Assembly: GCF_021556615.1 (NCBI RefSeq)
Contig: NZ_JAKGGD010000003.1
Span: 310,001-374,000 of the forward strand
Length of the DNA: 64,000 nt
Direction: 5' to 3'
Source of the DNA: Paracoccus salsus
Lineage (GTDB): Bacteria; Pseudomonadota; Alphaproteobacteria; Rhodobacterales; Rhodobacteraceae
The translations under genes were made by a program, and so were the position numbers. Below, in pieces: positions 1 through 8,702 of the stretch. The notes beneath the pieces are model-generated. The model saw nothing but the letters and a program-made list of their open reading frames with translations, did no database searches and had not been told where the DNA came from. Every line of letters starts with the position of its first letter. Within the stretch, counting starts at the first letter, position 1.

Positions 1-2
1 GC

Positions 3-101
3 CAGCCGCACGGGTTCGAAGAGCGGCTGACCGCCGACATCTGCCCTGCCGATTTCGGCTGGAAGCCAGATTGGCGCAACCCGGGCGAGCGCATCGACTG
101 A
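3..101 (+). CDS. 3' end of an unidentified gene (partial)
   Basis: An open frame enters from the left edge and stops at a TGA at 99-101. The last 32 residues are rich in Trp, Pro and charged residues and end in PDWRNPGERID. The composition looks like a real protein end and not a GC-rich shadow frame. A hairpin follows before the convergent DUF2852 gene. I do not recognise the family, and the piece is too short to assign a function. Confidence 0.5.
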   Translation, partial: QPHGFEERLTADICPADFGWKPDWRNPGERID

Positions 102-180
102 TGGTCCCGCAAGCTGGGCTCGGTTATGGACCCGAACCTGCTGGAAGACAGCCCGCGTTTTCCTCGCGGCGATTGAGACA

Positions 181-206
181 GGGGGCCGGGTCTCGACCCG
201 CCCCCC
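181..206. terminator. GC-rich hairpin between convergent genes
   Basis: An 11-base arm (181-191) pairs with 196-206 around a 4-base loop, with one mismatch. It lies between the end of the unknown gene and the end of the DUF2852 gene, where a bidirectional terminator is expected. No clear T run follows on either side. Confidence 0.4.
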
Positions 207-217
207 TGATCCAGGCG

Positions 218-622
218 TCAGGCGTCGTCCTTGTGAGCGCGCTTTTCCATGAACTGGTCGAACTCCGCCTTGTCCTTGGCTTCCCGCAGTTTCTGCAGGA
301 AGTCGACAAACTCGCGGTGCTCGTCCTCCAGCCGCTTCAGCGTCTCGTCGCGATAGGCGTCGAAAGCCGAATTGCCGGTGGGGGCCGCGTGATAGCGCGG
401 CGCGTGGCTGCGTTTGCTGCATCCGAACATGCGTTTGCTCCAGATCATGTAGGCAAGGATGGCCAGACCGACCGGCCAGAAGGCGACGAAGCCCAGGATC
501 ATGGTGATGATCCAGGCGGGTCTGCCGCGTTCGTCCAGCCAGTCCCGCACCCGGGCCAGCGGGCCGGGGCCGCGCGAAGCCCGCATCGGATAGGCCGACA
601 TCTCGTGCGATGCACTCTGCAT
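218..622 (-). CDS. DUF2852 family small membrane protein
   Basis: This 134-residue protein has a hydrophobic segment near residues 36-62 (WIITMILGFVAFWPVGLAIL), followed by an Arg/Lys-rich segment and a charged, probably helical tail ending in DQFMEKRAHKDDA. The pattern fits the DUF2852 family, common in Rhodobacterales and of unknown function. I infer one or two inner-membrane helices with a cytoplasmic coiled tail. The start has a good Shine-Dalgarno (GGAGGGA). An AT-rich dyad just upstream, and a TetR gene beyond it on the same strand, suggest that this gene may be the regulator's target. Confidence 0.75.
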   Translation of the reverse strand: MQSASHEMSAYPMRASRGPGPLARVRDWLDERGRPAWIITMILGFVAFWPVGLAILAYMIWSKRMFGCSKRSHAPRYHAAPTGNSAFDAYRDETLKRLEDEHREFVDFLQKLREAKDKAEFDQFMEKRAHKDDA

Positions 623-637
623 CTTTGTGATCCCTCC

Positions 638-662
638 ATGTTAATGTTAATCACATTTACAT
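638..662. promoter_or_regulatory. AT-rich dyad upstream of DUF2852 gene
   Basis: ATGTTAAT (638-645) and ATTTACAT (655-662) form an inverted repeat with 7 of 8 matching positions around a 9-base spacer. It lies 16 bases upstream of the DUF2852 start, in the gap after the TetR gene. It is a candidate operator for that regulator. This is inference from symmetry and position only. Confidence 0.35.
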
Positions 663-708
663 AGATGGGCGGTCCAGAGGCTGCGTCAAGAGAGCCGGAA
701 CATTTTTC

Positions 709-1323
709 TTATTCGGGAATAAGCCCCAGCCCGCGCAGATAGATGATGACGCCGCTTTCCAGCATCTCGGCCGGCTCGACCGAACTGCGCCCCCCCGGCT
801 TGCCGCGCGAGAACAATTCCACGACGCCGTGGCTCATCGCCCAGACATGGTTGGCCACCATGCGCGCGGGCGGCCTTTGATCCGGCGGCAGCCGGCTCGC
901 CAACGCCTCGGCCGCGCGCAGCAGGGTTCCCTGAGCGCGTTCGGACGCCTGCGCCAGTTGTGCATTCCCGGCGATGGAGACGCCCGATTCGAACATTGCC
1001 ATGTAATGGCCGGGACGGTCCGACGCGAAATCCAGATAGGCCTGACCCATCCGGAGAAACGCGGTGAGCACGCGCGGGCGGCCCTCATCGAACGCCACCT
1101 CCAACCGGGTCGCGAAGTCCAGAAAGCCCTGACGTGCGACCTCTTCGATCAACTCGTCCCGGCCCTTGAAATGCCGATAGGGCGCAGCCGGAGAAACACC
1201 GGCACGCCGCGCGGCCTCTGCCAGCGTGAAGGCGTGCGGGCCAAGCTGTTCCACCAGCACGGCGGTCGCCTCGACCAGGGCCTGCCGCAGATTCCCGTGA
1301 TGATAGGATTTCCGGTCGATCAA
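709..1323 (-). CDS. TetR family regulator, WHG-type C-terminal domain
   Basis: From a TTG start at 1323 this is 204 residues. The N-terminal helix-turn-helix is clear: YHHGNLRQALVEA, then TLAEAARRAGVSPAAPYRHF with the usual recognition helix. The C-terminal half (LDFASDRPGHYMAMFESG and ANHVWAMSHGVVELFSRG) is typical of the WHG-type TetR ligand-binding domain. The frame is open further upstream, but a longer start would run into ptsH, so I chose the TTG just after the ptsH stop. The ligand is unknown. The likely target is the adjacent DUF2852 gene or itself. Confidence 0.8.
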   Translation of the reverse strand: MIDRKSYHHGNLRQALVEATAVLVEQLGPHAFTLAEAARRAGVSPAAPYRHFKGRDELIEEVARQGFLDFATRLEVAFDEGRPRVLTAFLRMGQAYLDFASDRPGHYMAMFESGVSIAGNAQLAQASERAQGTLLRAAEALASRLPPDQRPPARMVANHVWAMSHGVVELFSRGKPGGRSSVEPAEMLESGVIIYLRGLGLIPE

Positions 1324-1333
1324 GTCAGATGAC

Positions 1334-1612
1334 CTACATGCCTTCGCCAAAGTAGTCCGCGACCAGCGTCTCCAGAGCGTCGGCAAGCGGCAGCGCGTCC
1401 GGACCCGAGGTCGTGACGGTGATGCTGGAACCGCGCGGCGCGGTCAGCATCAGCAGCCCCATGATGGAATCGCCCGAGACACTCATCCCGTCCTTCGCGA
1501 CCATGGCCTGCGCGTCGAACCGCTCGACCACGTCGACGAATTTGGCGCTGGCGCGGGCGTGCAGACCCTTTTCATTGATGATCGCCAGTTCCCGCGTGAT
1601 CGATGCGCTCAT
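1334..1612 (-). CDS. ptsH: Phosphocarrier protein HPr
   Basis: This 92-residue HPr has the active-site motif GLHARASAKFVDVV, whose His is phosphorylated by enzyme I, and the regulatory-Ser region MSVSGDSIMGLLML, the target of HprK. The family carries phosphate between enzyme I and EIIA in the cytoplasm. It is last in the operon hprK-rapZ-EIIA-ptsH and starts by a 4-base overlap with the EIIA gene. No ptsI is seen next to it; a TetR gene follows. No sugar permease is nearby, so a regulatory role is more likely than sugar uptake. Confidence 0.93.
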   Translation of the reverse strand: MSASITRELAIINEKGLHARASAKFVDVVERFDAQAMVAKDGMSVSGDSIMGLLMLTAPRGSSITVTTSGPDALPLADALETLVADYFGEGM

Positions 1613-2031
1613 CCCGCCTTGGTCCCCGCGTCCAGATCCGCTGCCGGCGGGACATTGTACGAGTTGATGTATTTGCGGCCCGCTTCCTTGGCAAAGGCCA
1701 CCGCATCAACGACCGGCAGGTGACGCGACTTCGCCAGCTTGACCAGCATTGGCAGGTTGGCACCATAGAGGATCGTCCGGTCGCGGACCGCGCAGGCCGG
1801 CAAGGACAGGTTGGACGGCGAGCCGCCGAAAAGATCGGTCACCAGCACCACGCCGTCGCCGACATCCACGGAATCCGCCGCGACCTGAATCTCGGCGGTT
1901 TTTGCCGCACGGTCGTGGTCATCCTCGATCGCCACGACAGCGATTCCCGTCTGGGGCCCCACAACATGCAGGACCGCAGAGCGGTATTCCCGCGCCAGTC
2001 CGCCATGTGCAACGATGACAATCCCGATCAA
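1609..2031 (-). CDS. Mannose-family PTS enzyme IIA
   Basis: This 140-residue protein begins [10 protein letters not shown], in which His9 is the phosphate-accepting residue of mannose-type [14 protein letters not shown] and YGANLPML are further family hallmarks. The protein accepts phosphate from HPr. No EIIB, EIIC or EIID genes are present, as usual for the regulatory PTS of Alphaproteobacteria, so its phosphorylation state probably acts as a signal. The start overlaps the rapZ stop by 4 bases and the stop overlaps the ptsH start, which indicates translational coupling. Confidence 0.9.
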   Translation of the reverse strand: MIGIVIVAHGGLAREYRSAVLHVVGPQTGIAVVAIEDDHDRAAKTAEIQVAADSVDVGDGVVLVTDLFGGSPSNLSLPACAVRDRTILYGANLPMLVKLAKSRHLPVVDAVAFAKEAGRKYINSYNVPPAADLDAGTKAG

Positions 2032-3080
2032 CGCGCCTCACCAAATTCCGAAGCCTGAAACCCGCCACCTTCCCGGTTGCCGCCAGGTTTTGGCTGCCTA
2101 TCGCCCGAACGCTTTCCGCCGAAAGACAAGGGAATTGGCGCACGCCGTTCAAGCTCTCTGTGCCTTATTGACACCGGCCAACCGGCATCTGCAAGCGCGA
2201 CCGCCATTTTTTCGGCCAGAGTGACGGAACGGTGTTGCCCACCGGTACACCCGAAACCGACCGAGAGATGCGTCTTGCCTTCGTCCAGATGCGCCGGCAG
2301 CAGGAACAGGATCAGGTCACGGATGCGGCTGAAGAACTCGTCGAACCGGGAATCCCGCGCGACGAAGTCCTGGACCGCCTGGTCCTGGCCCGTCATGCGA
2401 CGCAAACCCTCTTCCCAATGCGGGTTGGCAAGGCAGCGGCAATCGAACATCAGATCGATGCCGCGCGGCACGCCGCGCTTGTAGCTGAAGGAATGCAGCG
2501 AAAGGCTGAGGCGATGGTCCTTGCGTGTATCGAACCAGCGCGTCAGTTCCGCCTTCAGGTCGTGGGGCGACAGTTCGCTGGTATCGACCAGCACGTCGGC
2601 CCGCGAGCGGATCGGCCCCAGAAGATCCAGTTCGGTTGTGACGCCGGTCAGCGGCGACCCGTCCGGCGCAAGCGGGTGACGCCGACGCGTCTCGTTGTAG
2701 CGGCGCACAAGCACCTCCAGCGCACAGTCCAGAAACAGAACCTCGGGGGCGTAGTCGGGATTGCGGGTCAGACGGTCGATCAACTCGATCACGTTCGAGG
2801 CCGAGAAGTCACGGTTCCGCACATCCAGCCCAAGCGCCAGCGGCGTCGGACGCCCCGGCCCGTCCAGCAAACGCGGGATCAGCGACAGCGGAAGGTTGTC
2901 GATCGCCTCGAAGCCCAGATCCTCAAGCACGTTGATCGCCGTCGACCGCCCCGCGCCCGACGGCCCGGTGACCAACACCAGTCGCTGCGCCTGGGGAACG
3001 CGGGCAATTCCCTGATCCTGAATTGCATCGTCCTGCGGCATGCAAAGAAAATCCTTCATCGGCGGTGCGCCATCGGTCAT
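2028..3080 (-). CDS. rapZ: RapZ/YvcJ family nucleotide-binding protein
   Basis: The Walker A motif GPSGAGRST lies near residues 39-47, followed by [17 protein letters not shown], and the C-terminal domain contains [11 protein letters not shown], diagnostic of RapZ. In E. coli RapZ is an RNase E adaptor controlling GlmZ. In Alphaproteobacteria the role is less clear, but the gene sits with hprK and the PTS. At 350 residues it is longer than the usual 280-300, because of an N-terminal extension and a Gly/Arg-rich tail. The start at 3080 overlaps the hprK stop by 4 bases; Met8 and Met14 are alternatives. Confidence 0.88.
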   Translation of the reverse strand: MTDGAPPMKDFLCMPQDDAIQDQGIARVPQAQRLVLVTGPSGAGRSTAINVLEDLGFEAIDNLPLSLIPRLLDGPGRPTPLALGLDVRNRDFSASNVIELIDRLTRNPDYAPEVLFLDCALEVLVRRYNETRRRHPLAPDGSPLTGVTTELDLLGPIRSRADVLVDTSELSPHDLKAELTRWFDTRKDHRLSLSLHSFSYKRGVPRGIDLMFDCRCLANPHWEEGLRRMTGQDQAVQDFVARDSRFDEFFSRIRDLILFLLPAHLDEGKTHLSVGFGCTGGQHRSVTLAEKMAVALADAGWPVSIRHRELERRAPIPLSFGGKRSGDRQPKPGGNREGGGFQASEFGEAR

Positions 3081-3490
3081 GCGACGCGTTCCGTCAGCAA
3101 CAGCTGCCGCAACGCAGCATAAAGATGCGGTCGATACGGCCCCAGAACAAGTGGCAAGGCGAGCCCCAGCAAATCATAGCTTCGCGACTGTGGCAGCCGC
3201 GCGTCCTCTGACCGGCCCAGATCGACCACGGCCGCCAGCCGCACCGGTCCGTGCGCGGCACAGCGCAATATTCCCACCCCGCGCGCCTCGATCCGGCCGC
3301 GCAGCGGCTCCGGGCAGGACCCGACGACCCCGTCACCCTCGCGCCGCAGGTCGGTTCGGTCATCCGCCACCAGCTCCGCGCCCACCGCAATCATCTGCAA
3401 GGCCAGGCTCGACTTTCCCGCGCCGGCCGGCCCCAGGATCAGCAGGCCCCGCCCCGCAAGCGCAATCGTGGACGCGTGAATCTGGGTCAT
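3077..3490 (-). CDS. hprK: HPr kinase/phosphorylase, short alphaproteobacterial form
   Basis: The start at 3490 has a strong AGGAGG site, giving 137 residues. Walker A is [11 protein letters not shown] (near residues 19-29), and a Walker-B-like acidic motif follows in [10 protein letters not shown]. Only the kinase domain is present; the N-terminal domain of the roughly 310-residue Firmicutes enzyme is absent, as is normal in Alphaproteobacteria. It should phosphorylate the regulatory Ser of the HPr three genes downstream. It is the first gene of hprK-rapZ-EIIA-ptsH and divergent from pckA, with 208 bases between them. Confidence 0.88.
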   Translation of the reverse strand: MTQIHASTIALAGRGLLILGPAGAGKSSLALQMIAVGAELVADDRTDLRREGDGVVGSCPEPLRGRIEARGVGILRCAAHGPVRLAAVVDLGRSEDARLPQSRSYDLLGLALPLVLGPYRPHLYAALRQLLLTERVA

Positions 3491-3698
3491 GCGAATCGCC
3501 TCCTGTCCCGATGATCCGGCAAAATGGTTAACCGCTGGCTCACATGCCCGCCAGATTCGGATTGTTGGCGATAACATTTGGTGTTTGCGTTAACCGTTAG
3601 CGCGCTCGGCTTTTTTCAACTCCCGGCCGTGCTATAGCCCGCGCATACTGTGTCACGGAATTGTCGCAGGCGAACTTGTAGTCAGGAGCGTTACGAAG

Positions 3699-5294
<1,596 letters not shown>

Positions 5295-5315
5295 ACCCGC
5301 CGCCATCAGCAATTC

Positions 5316-5342
5316 ACGGCCGCGCCCATCGCGCGGCCGTTT
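5316..5342 (+). terminator. pckA terminator
   Basis: A perfect 9-bp stem (5316-5324 with 5332-5340) around a 7-base loop, followed by TTT, lies 22 bases after the pckA stop. It may also serve the convergent kinase/PqqD gene. Confidence 0.75.
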
Positions 5343-5359
5343 GCACAAGCCGCGACATC

Positions 5360-6649
5360 TCAGCCGTCCGCGGCGACCACGAACCCCGCCTCGGCCAGTT
5401 CCGCGAGAAGGCACCATGTGTCGGACAACAGCGTGGCCCGCGGCACGTCCGGATACAGGTCGGCCAGAAGCTCGGCCAGTTCGGTCACGTCGCCCGGGAT
5501 CTCCAGCGCGGACCAGATGACATGCCCGACCGGATTGAGATGCCAGACCGTCTTGCCGCCGCGCGTCCAGAGAAAGGCGCTGCCCTCGACCTGTCGCAGC
5601 ATGACGTTCGGGCGCTGTTTCCAGACCCGGTCGGGGTCGAAAGGCCGCGCCGGGCGCTCGGGTGGCGGCGGGGTCAGCGGGACGTGCAGTTCCGGACCGG
5701 GCTCCGGCTCACATTCGTCCGGCGCATCGGTCGCGAAATTGCGGCGCAGCAGGGCGACGGCTTCCTCAAGGTCGGAATACACCATCCGCAGGACCGTCAG
5801 CCGGCCCAGCAGGCACCTTGCCCCGGCGAAGGCGGCTTCGGCATCACCCAGATGCGCCATGTTCTGCGCCAGCAGATGGTGCAGCGCCTGATCCTGCGCC
5901 ATCCGGTGCAACCGCGCCGCGCCATTCGCGCGTCGGTCCAGAACGATCAGGGTGGAGGGCTCCGCCATGGTGCCGTGCGGCGCCAGATTGTCCGACCGCA
6001 GATAGGCATAGCAGCGGTCGCGCGCCCCCGGCGTCTTGCGGACATGACGGAGGAAGTCGGGATGGCTGCGTCTGGGCATCGGCAGACGGATGCGCGGCGC
6101 GATGCCCAGCCCGACCGCCAGGCCCGAAGGGGTCAGCGGCAGCACATCGTCGCAGAAGATCGTGGCGTCGACCTCGGCGCCCAGGCGCGCGATCAGCGTG
6201 CTTTTTCCGGCACGTCTCGGGCCGGTCAGCATCACCAGGCCGCCCTGGAAACGGAACGCGCCGCAATGCAGTGCGAAGCTGCCGGGATTGGCATCAATCC
6301 ACGATTCCGTCAGATCCGAGAGGACGGCGCAGCAGGCTTCCGCCAGGCCCAGCCCCGACAATTCATCCTCGTAAAAGGGCGACGCGGCCGTGAAGCCGTC
6401 GCGCCGGACAGCCACGCGGCTCAGCCGTTTCGCGTGCGCGCCCGAGGCAGGCGTCGGCCGGATTTCGGGTCGCCAGCCTTTGACCACCGAACTCAGCCCG
6501 CAGCGTAACCGATCGGCATCCACCAGCCGGATCGTCAGATCGGCCCCCGGAAAATGCAGGTCGGTCAGGCGTGCCGCGCCCGTGCCGTCCCGCGGTGGAT
6601 CGGAGGCGCGCACTGCGCGCGCCTCCGGCTTGTCAGCATGCATCCGCAT
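5360..6649 (-). CDS. HprK-like kinase fused to a PqqD domain
   Basis: This 429-residue protein combines two domains. Residues about 100-310 resemble the HPr-kinase/PEPCK-like P-loop fold: LHCGAFRFQGGLVMLTGPRRAGKST holds Walker A near residues 143-151, and IFCDDVLPL is the following acidic motif. Residues about 346-427 (RPNVMLRQVEGSAFLW, then TVWHLNPVGHVIW and a helical tail) match PqqD, a peptide-recognition domain in RiPP maturation. It starts 3 bases after the stop of the Tat/Gly-Ser gene, so the two are almost certainly coupled and that protein is the likely substrate. No radical SAM enzyme, cyclase or protease gene is adjacent. The fusion is read directly from the sequence; phosphorylation is inference. 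Confidence 0.75.
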   Translation of the reverse strand: MRMHADKPEARAVRASDPPRDGTGAARLTDLHFPGADLTIRLVDADRLRCGLSSVVKGWRPEIRPTPASGAHAKRLSRVAVRRDGFTAASPFYEDELSGLGLAEACCAVLSDLTESWIDANPGSFALHCGAFRFQGGLVMLTGPRRAGKSTLIARLGAEVDATIFCDDVLPLTPSGLAVGLGIAPRIRLPMPRRSHPDFLRHVRKTPGARDRCYAYLRSDNLAPHGTMAEPSTLIVLDRRANGAARLHRMAQDQALHHLLAQNMAHLGDAEAAFAGARCLLGRLTVLRMVYSDLEEAVALLRRNFATDAPDECEPEPGPELHVPLTPPPPERPARPFDPDRVWKQRPNVMLRQVEGSAFLWTRGGKTVWHLNPVGHVIWSALEIPGDVTELAELLADLYPDVPRATLLSDTWCLLAELAEAGFVVAADG

Positions 6650-6652
6650 GGG

Positions 6653-7045
6653 CTAGCGCCGCGACGGGCGGGCGAAATTCCGCCGGCCATCGCTGGTCCG
6701 CGAAGGGCGCTGCTGCCGATTGCCGGCGCGGTCGGACCGGCTGCTGCGGCGCTGGCCGGACCGGTCGCGACCACGGCCACGACCACGGCCACGACCGCTG
6801 CCACTGCGACCGCTGCCGCCACGACCGCTGCCGTCACCACGGCCGCTGCCGTCACCACGGCCGCTGCCGCCACCACGGCCGCTGCCGCCACCCTGACCGC
6901 TGCCGCCACCCTGACCGCTGCCGCTGCTGGCGCGTGCGGAATCCAGACCCACAAGCGCGGGGGCGACATAAGCCACCCCGGCGGCAAGGCCAAGCTTGGC
7001 CAGCAGGCCACGGCGAGACAGATTCTTGTCGGTTTCGTCGGACAT
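6653..7045 (-). CDS. Tat-leader Gly/Ser/Arg-repeat protein, putative modified substrate
   Basis: This 130-residue protein has a twin-arginine signal: SRRGLLAKLGLAAGVAYVAP, then a hydrophobic stretch ending near DSARASSG, a plausible cleavage site about residues 38-42. After it come 6-residue units of the type SGQGGG, SGRGGG and SGRGDG, then an Arg/Ser-rich tail ending RRNFARPSRR. No fold or enzyme motif is visible. A strong Shine-Dalgarno (GAGGAGG) precedes the ATG, and the kinase/PqqD gene follows by 3 bases. The many serines would suit phosphorylation by that kinase. Its function is unknown; it could be a modified peptide precursor or a surface or envelope protein. Confidence 0.7.
   Translation of the reverse strand: MSDETDKNLSRRGLLAKLGLAAGVAYVAPALVGLDSARASSGSGQGGGSGQGGGSGRGGGSGRGDGSGRGDGSGRGGSGRSGSGRGRGRGRGRDRSGQRRSSRSDRAGNRQQRPSRTSDGRRNFARPSRR
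6825..6914 (-). repeat. Five tandem 18-bp coding repeats
   Basis: Five in-frame units of 18 bases (starts at 6825, 6843, 6861, 6879, 6897) differ from each other at only a few positions and encode the SGxGxG hexapeptides. Degenerate copies flank them on both sides, to about 6790 and 6930. Copy number could change by slippage without breaking the frame. Confidence 0.85.
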
Positions 7046-7098
7046 CTCATCCTCCTCGTGCTGTTGCAGACCGATCGTGCCGATCGGACCTCAAGGAA

Positions 7099-7123
7099 AA
7101 CGTAGCACAAGGGGTTTTATTCC
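7099..7123 (-). promoter_or_regulatory. Candidate EcfG-type promoter of the Tat/kinase operon
   Basis: Reading the minus strand, GGAAT (7123-7119) and CGTT (7102-7099) are separated by 16 bases. This is close to the GGAAC-N16-17-CGTT pattern of the alphaproteobacterial general stress sigma factor EcfG. It lies 54 bases upstream of the ATG. One -35 base deviates from consensus. Confidence 0.4.
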
Positions 7124-7178
7124 GCACAGCCTCTGCAGGGTTCGCGGAACCGGCACCGTTCGCCGGAATGGACCGTGC

Positions 7179-8105
7179 TCAGAGACCCAGACAGTATCGC
7201 ATGATGGCCTTCTGGGCGTGCAGCCGGTTCTCGGCTTCGTCCCAGATGACCGAATGCAGACCGTCCATCACGGCACTGGTCACCTCATCCTCGCGATGGG
7301 CCGGCAGACAGTGCATGAACAGCGAATCCGGCTTGGCGCGCGCCATCAGCGCCTCGTTGACCTGATAGCCGCGCAGCTGGTTGTGGCGGCGTTCCTTGGC
7401 CGATTGCGGATCGTGCATGCTGACCCAGGTGTCGGCAAAGACCAGGTCCGCCCCCTCGACGGCCTTCGCCGGATCGCGCTCGATGAGGACGTTCACGCCC
7501 TGCGCCCGCGCGAAGTCCAGCGCCTCGCGTTCCGGATCCAGCGGCGGCGGGCCGGTGAAGGTGAAATCGAAACCGAACTGACCTGCCGCATGGATCACGC
7601 TGGCGCAGACATTGTTGCCGTCGCCCACCCAGACCACCTTGCGGCCGCCGATCGGGCCGCGATGTTCCTCGAATGTCATCACATCGGCCATGATCTGGCA
7701 CGGATGGGTGCGGTTGGTCAGCCCGTTGATCACCGGCACATCGGCGTATTCGGCCATCTCTTGCAGCGTGGCCTCCTCGAAGGTGCGGATCATGATCAGG
7801 TCCACATAGCGCGACAGGACACGGGCGGTATCCGCGATCGTCTCGCCATGGCCAAGCTGCATTTCCGACCCCGACAGCACCATGGTCTGGCCGCCCATCT
7901 GGCGCACACCGACATCAAAGCTGACGCGGGTGCGGGTCGAGGGTTTCTCGAAGATCAGCGCGACCATCCGGCCAGCCAGCGGCTGATCGTCATCCGGTGT
8001 GCCCTTGGGACGGTTGTTTCGCGCGGTCTTCATGGCCTGCGCCTGGTCGATGATCGATCTCAGATCGTCCTTGGCGGTGTCGTGGATGTCCAGGAAATGC
8101 TTCAT
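7179..8105 (-). CDS. argF: Ornithine carbamoyltransferase
   Basis: This 308-residue enzyme has the carbamoyl-phosphate motif [11 protein letters not shown] and the ornithine-loop motif FMHCLPAHR. It forms citrulline from ornithine and carbamoyl phosphate in arginine synthesis, as a cytoplasmic trimer. It lies downstream of argD and a GNAT gene on the same strand. A gap of 120 bases with a hairpin separates it from the GNAT gene, so it may be partly independent. The length is standard. Confidence 0.96.
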   Translation of the reverse strand: MKHFLDIHDTAKDDLRSIIDQAQAMKTARNNRPKGTPDDDQPLAGRMVALIFEKPSTRTRVSFDVGVRQMGGQTMVLSGSEMQLGHGETIADTARVLSRYVDLIMIRTFEEATLQEMAEYADVPVINGLTNRTHPCQIMADVMTFEEHRGPIGGRKVVWVGDGNNVCASVIHAAGQFGFDFTFTGPPPLDPEREALDFARAQGVNVLIERDPAKAVEGADLVFADTWVSMHDPQSAKERRHNQLRGYQVNEALMARAKPDSLFMHCLPAHREDEVTSAVMDGLHSVIWDEAENRLHAQKAIMRYCLGL

Positions 8106-8136
8106 CTTGATGTCTTTCGGCGATTTCTTGCAGCAA

Positions 8137-8153
8137 GCCCGCTTGTGGCGGGC
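8137..8153 (-). terminator. Hairpin in the gap between the GNAT gene and argF
   Basis: A perfect 6-bp GC stem (8137-8142 with 8148-8153) around a 5-base loop lies between the GNAT stop and the argF start. There is no T run, so it could be a weak terminator, an attenuator or an mRNA end. The assignment is tentative. Confidence 0.3.
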
Positions 8154-8225
8154 GGGTCAAGGGGGCGCTGTTCCCGCCGCGCGTTCCGCGCGACTCCCCC
8201 GGGATAGTTCGACACGGACGATGGG

Positions 8226-8702
8226 CTATCGTCGGCGCGTCATGACGCGGACGGTCTGGCCTGCCGAATCGGTGCGGGTCAGGTCGCCCGAAAAGCCCGC
8301 CTTTTCATAGGCGCGGATGGCGCGCAGGTTTTCGGGCGCCGGATCAATGACCAGCATCGAGGCGTCGCGCAGCAGCAGATCGCCAAGCACGCGCAGCCAC
8401 GCGCCGCCCTTGCCCCGGCCCTGCGGCGAACCGAAAACGTCGATGGCGATGCTGTCCTGCGGCAGGCCCGCGAATTGTGGCGCGGGCCAGTGAAAGGCCG
8501 GATAGGTTTGTGCATAGCCAAGCGGCGTGTCGTTCTGCAGCGCGATCACCTGCCGGATCACCTCGTGTCCCAGATCCTCGCGCAGCAACGCGATCTGACG
8601 GTCAGGCCCCGGCCACCAGCGGGCGATCTGCGGATCGCGCAGCCATTCGGACAGCATCGGCAGATCGGCCTGCGTGACCGGTCTGAACCGGTAGTCAGGC
8701 AT
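8226..8702 (-). CDS. GNAT acetyltransferase, AAC(6')-like
   Basis: The start at 8702 overlaps the argD stop by 8 bases and gives 158 residues. The acetyl-CoA motif GSPQGRGKGGAWL and the late motif IDPAPENLRAIRAYEKAGF are typical of the GNAT group that contains aminoglycoside 6'-N-acetyltransferases and siderophore acyltransferases. It is an unusual third gene between argD and argF. The substrate could be an amino compound of arginine metabolism, or an aminoglycoside; the sequence alone does not decide this. Confidence 0.8.
   Translation of the reverse strand: MPDYRFRPVTQADLPMLSEWLRDPQIARWWPGPDRQIALLREDLGHEVIRQVIALQNDTPLGYAQTYPAFHWPAPQFAGLPQDSIAIDVFGSPQGRGKGGAWLRVLGDLLLRDASMLVIDPAPENLRAIRAYEKAGFSGDLTRTDSAGQTVRVMTRRR

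Noticed and set aside
6825..6914. CRISPR-like or regulatory repeat array
   Set aside because: The 18-bp units are in frame within a coding sequence and have no spacers.
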